From assembly GCF_000312045.1 (NCBI RefSeq), contig NZ_HE978634.1, positions 1 through 64,000 on the forward strand: DNA of 64,000 nucleotides. Direction: 5' to 3'. Both the position numbers and the translations under genes were made by a program. This document shows positions 32,990 through 43,127 of the stretch, piece by piece. The DNA comes from Noviherbaspirillum massiliense JC206 (GTDB lineage: Bacteria; Pseudomonadota; Gammaproteobacteria; Burkholderiales; Burkholderiaceae_D). The notes beneath the pieces are model-generated. The model had not been told where the DNA came from, did not search any database, and saw only the letters and a list, made by a program, of their open reading frames with translations. The stretch's first letter is position 1. Each line of letters opens with the position of its first letter.

Positions 32990-35230
32990 TTAAGGGTTGC
33001 TCGGCGTGCTGATCAGCTGGTAGCCGGGAATGCTGGTGCGCAGCACCTCCAGGGGATTCGACCCCACTCGCGCCAGTCCGGTCAGTTCGAGCTGGAAAAA
33101 CAGTGATGTGGAGGATTGCCCGGTCCCCGTCGCCGTCTGTTGGCTGACCACACGGAAAATCCAGCAATCCGCCTTGTACTCGACTCCCAGCAATCCTTCC
33201 GCGACCTTATCGTCCGGCAAGGAATAGTTGATGCGCCCTACGCCATACCAGCGTCTTGCGATCGGCCATTGGGCCGATACATCGACTTGTTCCAGATTGT
33301 TCAGCAGGTCGCGGCGGTATTGCAGGTTGAGCACTTTCTTGGGCGCGGGCTGCCAGCGTATGCTGTGGCTGGCGCGCTGAGTAGTGCTCAGGTTTTCACT
33401 GTACTGCACATTGGTGTCGATGCCAATGGCGGGTGTGATCTGCCCGGATGCCGAGAGCAGCAAGTCGGAACGGCTGTCGTTGCTTATCACCGCTTGGGTT
33501 GGCGGGAAAGGCGGCAGCGTTACGCGCTGGTCTTCGAAGTAGAAACGCTGCCCGATGGCGAAGCGCATGCGTTCCGCGCCACTCGATTCGATATAGCGCG
33601 ATACCAGTGCGCCGGTCAATTGGTTGGCATCGCTGATGCGGTCATTGCCGACGAAGCGGTTCTCGCTGAACAGCTGCGCAAAGCTCAGGTCGGCCAGGGC
33701 GCTGTCGAAGTTCGGCAGCCTGCTCTGGTCGCGGAAGGGCGTGTACACATAGAACAGCCGAGGCTCGAGCGTCTGCGACATGGCCCGGCCAAAAAATTGG
33801 GTGTCGCGCTCGAACACCAGGCCGCTGTCGATCGAAAAGGTCGGCACGACGCGCGAAGGTTCGGATGGCATGCCGGGTACGGTATCGTCCAGATAATACT
33901 TGGTGGCGTGCAGAGAGACTTTCGGCGTGATGAAAAAGCCAGGCTGAATGATGGGATAGCTGAATTTCGGATTGACCACGATCCGGTTGCCCGGCGTGAT
34001 AGGTTCGCCGGTCAAGCGGAACTGGTCCGGATGCGTGAACCGCGTCACTTCCGAATCGACTGCCCAGTCGAAGCCCATGAGGTCCTGCCGTCCGGCGTGG
34101 AAATTCACCTGCGGCATGCGATCGTATGGCCGTTCGATCGGTGCCGCCGGATCCTGCAGCACCTGGTAATTCGTGGCCCGCAGGCCGGCGCTCCAGAAGG
34201 AGCTGCTGTAGTTGAGATTCACATCACGCAACAGCAGGCGCTGGATGGTGCCGGTAGTGCTATGCGAAAAATCGGTCGGATAGTTGTTGTCGGAGGCCGT
34301 GTTGATATTCCATCCGAATGCCAGGCCAGGTGCAAGCGTCTGAGTGTGCGTCGACGAGACTGCATAGCGGGTAATGCCAGCCTGCCTGTCGTCAGGCAAG
34401 ATTTCCGCCCGTGTCTGGCCGGCATAGGTCTCGCCCAGGTAGCGGCCTTCGGCACCAAGCTGCAGGCCGCGTCGGGAAATCAAGTTGGGATACAGGGTCA
34501 GGTCCCGGTTCGGCGCGATATTGAAATAATACGGCTGCATGATTTCCAGGCCGCCCTTGCTGGTCGTGCCGATGGTCGGTGGCAGGAAGCCGGACTTGCG
34601 CGCATCGGACAAGGGAAAGGACATGGCCGGCGTACCGAGGATGGGCACGCCCTTGAAGTAGACAATGGTGGTCGAGGCCGTCCCGACATCGCGTGCGGTA
34701 TCAAGGTTGAGCCTGCTTGCCTTGAGATACCAGTCCGGATCCGGCCCTTCGCAGGTACTGTAGGTGCCCTCGGTGATGACTGCCCGTTCCTGCGATTCGA
34801 AATCGATACGTTCTCCCCTGCCCTGTGCATTATTGAGTTCCAGCTTGTAGCTTGGGTTGGTGACATAGCCCTGGCCGGCATCGATCTTCAGCCTTATCTC
34901 GTCACCGGCATAACGGTCCTTGAAGCGGCTCATGCGCACATTGCCGGTCGCGTCGACTTCATCCTGCAGGACATCGTAAGTTGCCTTGTCGGCATTGATG
35001 GTCAGCTCACCGCGCGTGATTTCAACGTTCTCTTCCAGAATGATTTCGCGGTCGGGACGGCCGCTCATGCGCTCCGCGCTGACCCTGACCGGTGCATTCT
35101 TGTCATCGGCCCCGGGGCGCTTTTCCGTGGATTGCGCATTGGCAAGCACCGGCATCCATGCAGCCGCAACCAAGGCCGGCATCAGACGAAGCATGAAACG
35201 AGGTTGAGAAGAGGCGAGAGACCGGGTCAT
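32990..35230 (-). CDS. lptD: LPS-assembly outer-membrane protein LptD
   Basis: LptD forms the outer-membrane beta-barrel translocon that, with LptE, places LPS on the cell surface. At 746 aa it has a signal peptide (to about residue 32, ANA-QST), an N-terminal OstA/beta-jellyroll domain (about 48-180; RVSAERM, NVEITRGELTINADKA) and a C-terminal barrel (about 200-746). Only two cysteines remain, in TYSTCEGPD and YKADCWIF, placed where the essential long-range disulfide of E. coli LptD forms. Leads the lptD-surA-pdxA-rsmA operon, divergent from amgK. Confidence 0.95.
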   Translation of the reverse strand: MTRSLASSQPRFMLRLMPALVAAAWMPVLANAQSTEKRPGADDKNAPVRVSAERMSGRPDREIILEENVEITRGELTINADKATYDVLQDEVDATGNVRMSRFKDRYAGDEIRLKIDAGQGYVTNPSYKLELNNAQGRGERIDFESQERAVITEGTYSTCEGPDPDWYLKASRLNLDTARDVGTASTTIVYFKGVPILGTPAMSFPLSDARKSGFLPPTIGTTSKGGLEIMQPYYFNIAPNRDLTLYPNLISRRGLQLGAEGRYLGETYAGQTRAEILPDDRQAGITRYAVSSTHTQTLAPGLAFGWNINTASDNNYPTDFSHSTTGTIQRLLLRDVNLNYSSSFWSAGLRATNYQVLQDPAAPIERPYDRMPQVNFHAGRQDLMGFDWAVDSEVTRFTHPDQFRLTGEPITPGNRIVVNPKFSYPIIQPGFFITPKVSLHATKYYLDDTVPGMPSEPSRVVPTFSIDSGLVFERDTQFFGRAMSQTLEPRLFYVYTPFRDQSRLPNFDSALADLSFAQLFSENRFVGNDRISDANQLTGALVSRYIESSGAERMRFAIGQRFYFEDQRVTLPPFPPTQAVISNDSRSDLLLSASGQITPAIGIDTNVQYSENLSTTQRASHSIRWQPAPKKVLNLQYRRDLLNNLEQVDVSAQWPIARRWYGVGRINYSLPDDKVAEGLLGVEYKADCWIFRVVSQQTATGTGQSSTSLFFQLELTGLARVGSNPLEVLRTSIPGYQLISTPSNP

Positions 35231-35315
35231 GAAAAGGTCGACAGGCGATTTTTTGACTTGAATCCCTTATTATATGGGAACTCATTGCTCCCAAACGCAT
35301 ACTCCAGGTTGCTTC

Positions 35316-36341
35316 ATGTCTTTAAACAATTCTCCTGATCTTCGCCTCACCCAGTTAAAGCAGTGGCTGGCAGATCTGCCAGCCAATCCGGTACAGACGG
35401 ATTCCATCCGCCCCGCTTCTTCCGACGCCAGCTTCCGCCGCTATTTCCGCGTCGACGGTTCTGACGGCAACACCTATATCGCGATGGACGCCCCACCGCC
35501 ACAGGAAGATGTGCGCCCCTTCATCCATGTGGCCGAGGTGTTTGGCAAGACGGGGGTTTCCGTCCCGCACATCCTTGCCCAAGATGTTGAACGCGGCTTT
35601 CTGCTGCTTACCGATCTCGGCACGACCACTTATCTGGGTCAGTTGAATCCGGACACCGCACACAAGCTGTATCTGGATGCGATCGATGCATTGATCCTGA
35701 TCCAGACCCAGAGCAAACCGGGCATGTTGCCGGAATACGACCGGGCATTGCTGCTGCGCGAACTGATGCTGTTCCCCGATTGGTATATCGGCAAGCATCT
35801 CGGCGTTACGTTGTCAGATGCGCAGACCGCCGAACTGAACAAGGTATTCGATGCCATTCTTGCCAACAACTTGGCTCAACCTCAAGTTTATGTGCATCGC
35901 GACTATCATTCGCGCAACCTGATGGTGCAGTCGAAAGGCAATCCCGGCATTCTCGATTTCCAGGATGCGGTCTATGGCCCGATCACCTATGACCTGGTGT
36001 CGCTGCTGCGCGACGCCTATATCCAGTGGGATGAAGAAATGGTGCTTGACTGGACGATTCGTTACTGGGAGCGCGCCCGACGCGCCGGCCTGCCGGTCAG
36101 CCATGATGTCGATGCCTTCTACCGCGACTTCGAATTCATGGGCATTCAGCGCCACCTGAAGGTGCTCGGAATTTTTGCTCGGCTTTATCATCGCGACGGC
36201 AAGGATGGCTATCTGAAGGATTTGCCGCTGGTCATGGAATACACCCGCAAGGCGGCGAGCCGTTACAAGGTCCTGATGCCGCTGGTAAAGCTGCTCGACC
36301 AGCTGGAAGAAAAGGCGCCGCAAGTCGGTTATACCTTCTGA
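35316..36341 (+). CDS. amgK: Cell-wall recycling sugar kinase AmgK
   Basis: Predicted anomeric kinase phosphorylating MurNAc (and GlcNAc) at C1 in peptidoglycan recycling. The aminoglycoside-phosphotransferase fold is recognised by SSDASFRRYFRV near the N-terminus, the catalytic VHRDYHSRNLMV (about 195-206) and metal-binding GILDFQDAVYGP. ATG 35316 gives 341 aa; the longer frame starts 14 codons earlier without support. Placement between divergent lptD and murU matches Pseudomonas, where AmgK and MurU were characterised. Ordinary choline or aminoglycoside kinase function is less likely given this context. Confidence 0.85.
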   Translation: MSLNNSPDLRLTQLKQWLADLPANPVQTDSIRPASSDASFRRYFRVDGSDGNTYIAMDAPPPQEDVRPFIHVAEVFGKTGVSVPHILAQDVERGFLLLTDLGTTTYLGQLNPDTAHKLYLDAIDALILIQTQSKPGMLPEYDRALLLRELMLFPDWYIGKHLGVTLSDAQTAELNKVFDAILANNLAQPQVYVHRDYHSRNLMVQSKGNPGILDFQDAVYGPITYDLVSLLRDAYIQWDEEMVLDWTIRYWERARRAGLPVSHDVDAFYRDFEFMGIQRHLKVLGIFARLYHRDGKDGYLKDLPLVMEYTRKAASRYKVLMPLVKLLDQLEEKAPQVGYTF

Positions 36342-36420
36342 TTCAACAGATCATTTGCCGCGCCGGCACGATGGAACCGCGCAAGTCGTGCCGCGCTCAA
36401 CCTCTCCAGTATCGAACCCG

Positions 36421-37116
36421 ATGAAAGCCATGATTTTTGCCGCCGGGCGCGGCGAGCGGATGCGTCCGCTGACCGACCACTGTCCGAAGCCGCTGCTGGA
36501 GGTGCGCGGCCGGCCGCTGATCGTCTGGCACATCCTGAACCTGGTGCGCGCCGGCATCAATGACATCGTGATCAACCATGCGCATCTCGGCCACATGATC
36601 GAGGAAGCGCTCGGCGACGGTTCGCAATTCGGCGCCCGCATCACCTATTCCGCCGAAGGCACGGCGCTGGAAACGGCGGGCGGCATTGCCAAGGCGCGCC
36701 ATCTGCTCGGCGACCAGCCCTTCGTGGCGATCGCGGCCGACGTGTATTGCCCCCACTTCGATTTCGAGCAAGTAAAAGAAACGCTGGAAGACTATGATAT
36801 GTGGGGCAATCCGCATGCGCATGACAAGCGCGACGTCGCCTGGCTGTACCTGGTCAAGAATCCGGCACATCATCCGAAAGGCGATTTCGCCCTGAACAGC
36901 TTTTCCATTGCCAATGAAGGCGAGCCGCGCTACACCTTTTCCGGCATCGGCGTGTACCGGCCCGAAATCTTCGATGCCATCACGCCCGGCCAATCCGCGC
37001 CGCTCGCGCCCATCCTGCGCGAATATGCATCCCGCGGCCAGGTCGGCGGGGAAATCTATCGCGGCGACTGGACCGATGTCGGCACGCCGGAACGACTGGC
37101 GCAATTGAATGGATAA
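36421..37116 (+). CDS. murU: MurNAc-1-phosphate uridylyltransferase MurU
   Basis: MurU joins MurNAc-1-P to UTP, giving UDP-MurNAc and bypassing MurA, the target of fosfomycin. The nucleotidyltransferase signature is MIFAAGRGERMRPLTDHCPKP (split as FAAGRGERMRPLT at about 5-17 and PKPLLEV). At 231 aa from ATG 36421 it is the usual length; the 22-codon upstream extension is not family-like. Its stop overlaps the pepP start. Works directly after AmgK. Confidence 0.88.
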   Translation: MKAMIFAAGRGERMRPLTDHCPKPLLEVRGRPLIVWHILNLVRAGINDIVINHAHLGHMIEEALGDGSQFGARITYSAEGTALETAGGIAKARHLLGDQPFVAIAADVYCPHFDFEQVKETLEDYDMWGNPHAHDKRDVAWLYLVKNPAHHPKGDFALNSFSIANEGEPRYTFSGIGVYRPEIFDAITPGQSAPLAPILREYASRGQVGGEIYRGDWTDVGTPERLAQLNG

Positions 37117-38464
37117 AACCATGAATGCACTGATGAAGACTTATGCAGCCCGGCGCGCCAGGCTGATCGAACAGATGCAGGCCAAGGGCGGCGGCATCGC
37201 CATCATCCCGACTGCGCCGGAAGTCATGCGCAACCGCGACGCCGACTATCCCTACCGGCATGACAGTTATTTCTACTACCTGTCCGGCTTCACCGAACCG
37301 GAAGCGGTGATCGTGCTGGTCGCCGGCAAGAACAACCAGTCCATCCTGTTTTGCCGCGACAAGAACCTGGAGCGCGAAATCTGGGATGGTTACCGTTACG
37401 GCCCGGAAGCAGCGCGCGAAGCCTTCGGTTTCGATGCCGCTTTCCCTATCGATGCCCTGCATGCCGAAATGCCCAAGCTGATGGCGGACGCGCCGGCATT
37501 GTTCTTTGCCCTGGGCAGCGACGCGAAGCTCGATGCCCAGGTACAGCAATGGCTGAACGCGGTGCGCATGCAATCGCGCGCCGGCGTCACGGCCCCGGCG
37601 GCAATGCACGACGTACATGTGCTGCTGGATGAAATGCGGCTGATCAAGGACGCGGAAGAAATCGCCGTCATGAAGCGTGCCGCCGCGATTTCCGTGGAAG
37701 CGCATCGGCGCGCCATGAAAATCTGCCGCCCCGGCTTGCGCGAATATCACCTGGAAGCGGAATTGCTGCATGAATTCCGGCGCCAGGGTTCGCAATTCCC
37801 CGCGTACGGATCGATAGTCGCCACCGGCGCCAATGCATGTGTGCTGCACTACCGCGCGAGCGATGCGGAAATCAGGGATGGCGACCTCGTGCTGATCGAC
37901 GCCGGCTGCGAGCTCGATGGCTATGCATCCGATATCACCCGCACGTTTCCGGCAAACGGCAGGTTCAGCGGCCCGCAAAAAGCCTTGTATGAAATTGTGC
38001 TGGCATCACAGGCCGCGGCCATTGCCGAAACCGCGCCCGGCAAGCGCTTCACCGACGGTCATGACGCCGCAGTGCGCGTGCTGGCGCAAGGCATGCTCGA
38101 CACCGGCCTGCTTGACCGGAAAAAAGTCGGCACGCTGGATGAGGTAATCGCCCAGGGCGCCTATCGCCAGTTCTACATGCACCGCACCGGACACTGGCTG
38201 GGCATGGATGTGCATGACGTCGGCGAATATCGCGAAGCGTCGGCAGACAGCGGAGAAAGGCCGTGGCGCAAGCTGCAGCCGGGCATGGTCCTCACGGTCG
38301 AACCCGGCATCTATGTCCGACCGGCGGAAGGCGTCCCGGAGCAGTTCTGGAACATCGGCATCCGCATCGAAGACGATGCCCTGGTGACCGCCACGGGCTG
38401 CGACATCATCACCAGCGATGCGCCGAAGACCGTGGCCGATATTGAAGCGCTGATGCGGCAATAA
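37109..38464 (+). CDS. pepP: Xaa-Pro aminopeptidase PepP
   Basis: PepP removes N-terminal residues preceding proline. At 451 aa it has an N-terminal creatinase-like domain (about 12-150) and a pita-bread metallopeptidase domain (about 185-445). The dinuclear metal ligands are visible in LIDAGCELDGYASDITRTF (two Asp), HRTGHWLGMDVHD (His), EPGIYV (Glu) and IRIEDDAL (Glu). ATG 37109 overlaps the murU stop; ATG 37121 is an alternative start. A pepP-ubiH order is also known from E. coli. Confidence 0.95.
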   Translation: MDKTMNALMKTYAARRARLIEQMQAKGGGIAIIPTAPEVMRNRDADYPYRHDSYFYYLSGFTEPEAVIVLVAGKNNQSILFCRDKNLEREIWDGYRYGPEAAREAFGFDAAFPIDALHAEMPKLMADAPALFFALGSDAKLDAQVQQWLNAVRMQSRAGVTAPAAMHDVHVLLDEMRLIKDAEEIAVMKRAAAISVEAHRRAMKICRPGLREYHLEAELLHEFRRQGSQFPAYGSIVATGANACVLHYRASDAEIRDGDLVLIDAGCELDGYASDITRTFPANGRFSGPQKALYEIVLASQAAAIAETAPGKRFTDGHDAAVRVLAQGMLDTGLLDRKKVGTLDEVIAQGAYRQFYMHRTGHWLGMDVHDVGEYREASADSGERPWRKLQPGMVLTVEPGIYVRPAEGVPEQFWNIGIRIEDDALVTATGCDIITSDAPKTVADIEALMRQ

Positions 38465-38471
38465 GAGACCG

Positions 38472-39623
38472 ATGACAACCGGGTCGATGACAACCGATTT
38501 CGACATCGCGATCTGCGGCGCCGGCCCGGTCGGGCTTGCGCTGGCGCTGCTGCTGGCCAAACGCGGCGTTCCCGCAGGACGGATCGCCCTGATCGATGCG
38601 AAGACGCGCGAGCAGGCAGCCAAGGATCCGCGCTCGATCGCGCTGTCTTACGGCAGCCGCCAGATCCTGGCAGACATCGGCGCCTGGCCGATTGCCGCCG
38701 ATCCCATTCATGAAATCCATGTCTCGCGCCGCGGCCATTTCGGCCGCACCATGATCAGCCGCGACGATTATGCACTGCCCGCGCTCGGCTATGTCACCCG
38801 CTATGGCGCATTGGTGGATGCCCTGGACTCTGTCGCACGACGTACAGGTGCCGCAGTATTCCGCCCCGCCCACCTTGAGTCGGCAATCGAACGCGAGGAA
38901 CGCGTCGATCTGACATTTTCGAACGGTAGCCAAGCCAGTGCACAAATCCTGGTGCAGGCCGAAGGTGGCGTATTCTCGGAACAGAACGCGAAAGCTCGCC
39001 GCCATGATTACCGGCAGATCGCCATCGTCGCCCATGTGAAAGCGAGCGCACCGATTGCGCATCGTGCATTCGAGCGCTTCACCGGAGAGGGCCCGCTGGC
39101 CATGCTGCCACAGGACGACGGCTATGCGCTGGTATGGTGCATGCGCCCGGAAACGGCTGCACGGCTGTCAGCGCTCGACGATACCGGATTTCTTGCGGAA
39201 CTGCAGGAAGTCTTCGGTTCACGCCTTGGGCGCTTCATCTCGGTATCGCAGCGCAACGCCTATCCCCTTGGCCTGAACGCGGGAACATCAGTTTCAGCAA
39301 GGATGGTCGCCATCGGCAATGCCGCGCAAACCCTGCATCCGGTTGCCGGCCAAGGCTTGAACCTTGGCTTGCGCGACGCTACAGTCCTGGCGCGACTGCT
39401 GGCGCAGGACCTGTCTCCGGCAGCGCTCACGCGCTTCACTCTGGACCGCAAGGCCGACCGCGGCCTGACCATCCGTCTGACCGATACCATGGCACGCGTA
39501 TTTGCCAGCGCACCGGATGGCGCGCTGTCGCAGTCGGCGCTCGGCCTGTCACTCGGCCTGATCGATGCATTTGCGCCCGCCAAGCGCGTGCTCGCCGAGC
39601 AGATGATGTTCGGCTGGCGATAA
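38472..39623 (+). CDS. ubiH: Ubiquinone biosynthesis hydroxylase UbiH
   Basis: An FAD-dependent monooxygenase that hydroxylates the quinone ring. The N-terminal dinucleotide motif is ICGAGPVGLALALLLAKRG (about 14-32), and the second FAD motif reads IGNAAQTLHPVAGQGLNLGLRD. The GNAAQTLHP form fits UbiH rather than UbiF, which has GDAAH. At 383 aa it is normal. A 15-bp near-tandem duplication (CGATGACAACC at about 38470 and 38485) creates two possible ATG starts, 38472 and 38487. Same operon as pepP, 7 bp away. Confidence 0.9.
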   Translation: MTTGSMTTDFDIAICGAGPVGLALALLLAKRGVPAGRIALIDAKTREQAAKDPRSIALSYGSRQILADIGAWPIAADPIHEIHVSRRGHFGRTMISRDDYALPALGYVTRYGALVDALDSVARRTGAAVFRPAHLESAIEREERVDLTFSNGSQASAQILVQAEGGVFSEQNAKARRHDYRQIAIVAHVKASAPIAHRAFERFTGEGPLAMLPQDDGYALVWCMRPETAARLSALDDTGFLAELQEVFGSRLGRFISVSQRNAYPLGLNAGTSVSARMVAIGNAAQTLHPVAGQGLNLGLRDATVLARLLAQDLSPAALTRFTLDRKADRGLTIRLTDTMARVFASAPDGALSQSALGLSLGLIDAFAPAKRVLAEQMMFGWR

Positions 39624-39628
39624 AAAAA

Positions 39629-39650
39629 GCCGCGCAAGCGCGGCTTTTTT
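39629..39650. terminator. Bidirectional terminator between ubiH and pntB
   Basis: GCCGCGC (39629-39635) and GCGCGGC (39638-39644) form a GC-rich stem with a T6 tail on the plus strand and A7 on the left, serving both convergent genes. Confidence 0.9.
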
Positions 39651-39669
39651 CTGTTGATGCGCAAGGTGA

Positions 39670-41091
39670 TCAGGCAGCTTTCAGCGCCGCCAGCACCTCG
39701 TCCAGCATCTTCTTCGCATCGCCGAACAGCATGCGGTTGTTTTCCTTGTAGAAGAGCGGATTGTCGACGCCGGCATAGCCGGATGCCATGCTTCGCTTCA
39801 TCACGATCGAATGCTTGGCCTTCCACACTTCCAGCACCGGCATGCCGGCGATCGGGCTGGTCGGATCTTCCGCCGCCGAAGGATTGACGATGTCATTCGC
39901 ACCGATCACCATCGCCACATCGGTATCGGGGAAATCCTCGTTGATCTCATCCATTTCCATCACGATGTCGTAAGGCACCTTGGCTTCGGCCAGCAGCACG
40001 TTCATGTGGCCGGGCATGCGACCCGCGACCGGATGGATGCCAAAGCGTACGTTCACGCCCTTCTCGCGCAGCAGCTTGGTGATCTCATACACCGTATGCT
40101 GCGCCTGCGCGACCGCCATGCCGTAGCCCGGCACGATGATCACGTTCTTGGCTTCGCGCAGCATTTCCGCTGTCTCGACGGCGGTGACCGGTACCACTTC
40201 GCCCGCGGGCTCGGCGGGACCTCCCTTGGCTGCGGGCTTGCCACTATCGGAACCGAAGCCGCCGGCGATCACGCTGATGAAATTGCGGTTCATTGCGCGG
40301 CACATGATGTAGGAAAGAATCGCGCCGCTGGATCCGACCAGTGCGCCGGTCACGATCAGCAAGTCGTTCGACAGCATGAAGCCGGTCGCCGCCGCCGCCC
40401 AGCCGGAATAGCTGTTGAGCATGGACACGACCACCGGCATGTCGGCGCCGCCGATCGCCATCACCATGTGGATGCCGAACAGAAGCGCGATCACCGTCAT
40501 CACGACAAGCGGCAGCATGCCGTCGCTGATCGATTCAGCGCGGATGAATTGCACGCCGAACCAGATCACGACCAGCAGGCCGATCAAGTTGAGCCAGTGG
40601 CGCCCCGGCAGCAGCATTGGCTTGCCGCCGATGCGCGCCGACAGCTTGCCGAATGCGATCAGGGAGCCTGAGAAGGTGACGGCGCCGATCAGGATGCCGA
40701 TATAGATTTCCAGTTCATGGATGGTCTTTTCCGCACCGCTGAAATTGGCCGATGCGGCCGGATCAATGTAGCTGGCATAGCCGACCAGTGCAGCCGCGAG
40801 GCCGACCAGGCTGTGCATCAACGCAACCAGCTCCGGCATCTGCGTCATCTGCACCACGCGGGCGGCATACAGGCCGATCGCCCCGCCGACCACCATGGCG
40901 CCGACGATCCAGGGAATGCCGGCAGAAGTGACATGCGGACCGAATACCGTGGCCAGCACGGCGATGGCCATGCCGATGATGCCGTAGAGGTTGCCGCGGC
41001 GTGAGGTCTCCGGATTGGAAAGACCGCCAAGGCTGAGGATGAACAGGATGGTCGCGCCGAGGTAAGCGACGGTTGTGAGGCTTCCGGACAT
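39670..41091 (-). CDS. pntB: NAD(P) transhydrogenase subunit beta
   Basis: PntB is the proton-channel and NADP(H)-binding subunit of the energy-linked transhydrogenase in the inner membrane. At 473 aa it has about eight or nine N-terminal membrane helices (to about 275) and the soluble dIII domain with [13 protein letters not shown] and the NADP site [14 protein letters not shown] and [10 protein letters not shown]. Lies 13 bp after pntA. Confidence 0.95.
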   Translation of the reverse strand: MSGSLTTVAYLGATILFILSLGGLSNPETSRRGNLYGIIGMAIAVLATVFGPHVTSAGIPWIVGAMVVGGAIGLYAARVVQMTQMPELVALMHSLVGLAAALVGYASYIDPAASANFSGAEKTIHELEIYIGILIGAVTFSGSLIAFGKLSARIGGKPMLLPGRHWLNLIGLLVVIWFGVQFIRAESISDGMLPLVVMTVIALLFGIHMVMAIGGADMPVVVSMLNSYSGWAAAATGFMLSNDLLIVTGALVGSSGAILSYIMCRAMNRNFISVIAGGFGSDSGKPAAKGGPAEPAGEVVPVTAVETAEMLREAKNVIIVPGYGMAVAQAQHTVYEITKLLREKGVNVRFGIHPVAGRMPGHMNVLLAEAKVPYDIVMEMDEINEDFPDTDVAMVIGANDIVNPSAAEDPTSPIAGMPVLEVWKAKHSIVMKRSMASGYAGVDNPLFYKENNRMLFGDAKKMLDEVLAALKAA

Positions 41092-41104
41092 TGTTATCGC
41101 TCCC

Positions 41105-42691
41105 TTATTTGCGGAACATCGCCAGCATGCGGCGGGTCACGGCGAAACCGCCGAACATGTTGATGGTGGTCAGCACGATGCCGAGGACGGCGAGCCAGCG
41201 GATCCAGCTGTCCGGCCGCGCCAGTCCTTCGGAGATCGGCGGCGCGATCTGTACCAGCGCGCCGATGGCGATGATGCTGGAAATCGCATTGGTCACGCTC
41301 ATCAGGGGCGTATGCAAGGCCGGCGTGACATTCCACACCACCATGTAGCCGACGAAGCAGGCCAGCACGAAGACAGTGAAGTGTCCGAGGAAAGCGGCGG
41401 GCGCATACGCGCCGATGATCCAGAACAGCACCGCTGCCACGCCGAACAGGATGGCGATGCGGCTGCCGGATGCCGGGGCGCTCGGGGCTCCATGGCCATG
41501 TGCCTTGGACGGCGCAGCGACCGCCGGTTTGGCCGCGGGTGCGGCTGCCGGCGGCAGCTTGGGCGCCGGCGGCGGCCATGTGATCTCTCCGTCCTTGATG
41601 ACGGTCAGGCCGCGAATGGCATCGTCTTCCATATTGACGTCAATGATGCCGTCCTTGTTCTTGCACAGCTCCTCGGTCAGGCGCAGCAGATTGTTCGAAT
41701 ACAGCGTCGAGGACTGCTTCGACAGGCGGCTGACAAGATCGGTGTAGCCGATGATGGTCACGCCGTGCTTCACCACCGCCTGGCCGGGCTCGGTCAGTTC
41801 GCAGTTGCCACCCTGTTCGGCTGCCATGTCAACGATGACGCTGCCCGGCTTCATGCTCTTCACCATGTCGGCAGTGATCAGCTTGGGCGCCGGCTTGCCG
41901 GGGATCAGGGCGGTCGTGATGATGATGTCCACCTCCCTGGCCTGCTTGGCGTACATCTCGCGTTGGGCCTGCTGGAAGCCCTCGCTCATCACCTTGGCGT
42001 AGCCGCCACCGCCGGAACCCTCTTCCTCGTAATCGACCTTGACGAATTCGCCGCCCAGCGACACGACCTGGTCTGCCACTTCAGCACGGGTGTCATTGGC
42101 GCGCACAATGGCGCCGAGGCCGACGGCAGTGCCGATTGCGGCTAGGCCGGCGACGCCCGCGCCGGCGACGAAGACCTTGGCTGGCGGAATCTTGCCGGCT
42201 GCGGTCACCTGGCCGTTGAAGAATCGGCCGAAGGCGTTCGCAGCTTCGATGACGGCGCGATAGCCGGCAACACCGGCCATGGAAGTCAGCGCATCCATTT
42301 TCTGGGCCCGGCTCAACGTGCGCGGCAGCGAGTCAATCGCCAGCACGGTCGCCTTCTTCGCCGCCAACTGTTTCATCAGTTCGGCGTTCTGCGCCGGCCA
42401 GATGAAGCTGACCAGGGTGCCGCCTTCGCGCATCAGGCCCACTTCTTCCGGGCTGGGGCCGCGCACCTTGAAGACGATGTCGGAGCCGGCCCACAGCTTG
42501 GCCGCGCCATCGACGATCTGCGCGCCAGCCGCCCGGTAGGCATCGTCGCTGAAGTTTGCCGCATCGCCCGCGCCGGATTCGACGGCGACCGAGAATCCAA
42601 GCTTGATGAGCTTTTCGACGACCTCGGGAACGGTGGCAACCCGCTTTTCATCCGGAAAGACTTCCCGTGGTACTCCTATCGTTAGAGGCAT
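41105..42691 (-). CDS. pntA: NAD(P) transhydrogenase subunit alpha (single polypeptide)
   Basis: At 528 aa this carries both the NAD(H)-binding dI domain (about 1-370; [30 protein letters not shown]) and the membrane dII part (about 409-528; [19 protein letters not shown]). They are joined by an Ala/Pro-rich linker with HGHG (about 372-408). Many bacteria split these into two proteins; here they are fused as in E. coli. Together with pntB it makes NADPH at the expense of proton-motive force. A TA-rich stretch (TATATATAA, about 42706-42715) upstream may be its promoter. Confidence 0.94.
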   Translation of the reverse strand: MPLTIGVPREVFPDEKRVATVPEVVEKLIKLGFSVAVESGAGDAANFSDDAYRAAGAQIVDGAAKLWAGSDIVFKVRGPSPEEVGLMREGGTLVSFIWPAQNAELMKQLAAKKATVLAIDSLPRTLSRAQKMDALTSMAGVAGYRAVIEAANAFGRFFNGQVTAAGKIPPAKVFVAGAGVAGLAAIGTAVGLGAIVRANDTRAEVADQVVSLGGEFVKVDYEEEGSGGGGYAKVMSEGFQQAQREMYAKQAREVDIIITTALIPGKPAPKLITADMVKSMKPGSVIVDMAAEQGGNCELTEPGQAVVKHGVTIIGYTDLVSRLSKQSSTLYSNNLLRLTEELCKNKDGIIDVNMEDDAIRGLTVIKDGEITWPPPAPKLPPAAAPAAKPAVAAPSKAHGHGAPSAPASGSRIAILFGVAAVLFWIIGAYAPAAFLGHFTVFVLACFVGYMVVWNVTPALHTPLMSVTNAISSIIAIGALVQIAPPISEGLARPDSWIRWLAVLGIVLTTINMFGGFAVTRRMLAMFRK

Positions 42692-42761
42692 ACGCTTTCC
42701 CTTCGCTTATATATAAATGTTGTTCTGTTTGACGGGACCCGGGCCGTGCAGCCCATCTTGC

Positions 42762-43127
42762 TTACTGCTGTTTCTTTATCCCCTTGATCCGGTTCTTTTC
42801 ATCGACGAACACGATTTTCGGCACATACGTCTCGACCTCGGATTCATTCATCGGCGCATAAGTGCAGATGATGAGCAGGTCGCCAAGATGCGCGCGGCGG
42901 GCTGCCGCACCATTGAGGGAGATCTCGCCGGTTCCACGCTTGCCCTTGATGGCATAGGTGGAAAAGCGTTCACCATTGTTGACATTGTAAAGTTCGATCT
43001 TTTCGAATTCCCTGATGTCTGCGGCTTCCAGCAGGTCCTCGTCGATGCCGCAAGAACCTTCGTAATCCAGGTCGGCCTGCGTGACTTTCGCACGGTGAAT
43101 CTTCGACCTGAGCATGATGCGTTGCAT
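42762..43127 (-). CDS. panD: Aspartate 1-decarboxylase PanD
   Basis: PanD makes beta-alanine for pantothenate and CoA. The proenzyme self-cleaves between G24 and S25 (YEGSCGID) to form the pyruvoyl cofactor, and both residues are at exactly those positions when translation starts at ATG 43127. At 121 aa it is normal. Catalytic Tyr in IKGKRG-context and Lys9 are conserved. Upstream of pntA on the same strand with a 70-bp gap. Confidence 0.95.
   Translation of the reverse strand: MQRIMLRSKIHRAKVTQADLDYEGSCGIDEDLLEAADIREFEKIELYNVNNGERFSTYAIKGKRGTGEISLNGAAARRAHLGDLLIICTYAPMNESEVETYVPKIVFVDEKNRIKGIKKQQ

Noticed and set aside
33116-35338. A 740-codon open frame antisense to lptD
   Set aside because: LptD has a signal peptide, jellyroll and barrel; the antisense product has no recognisable domain or ribosome-binding site.
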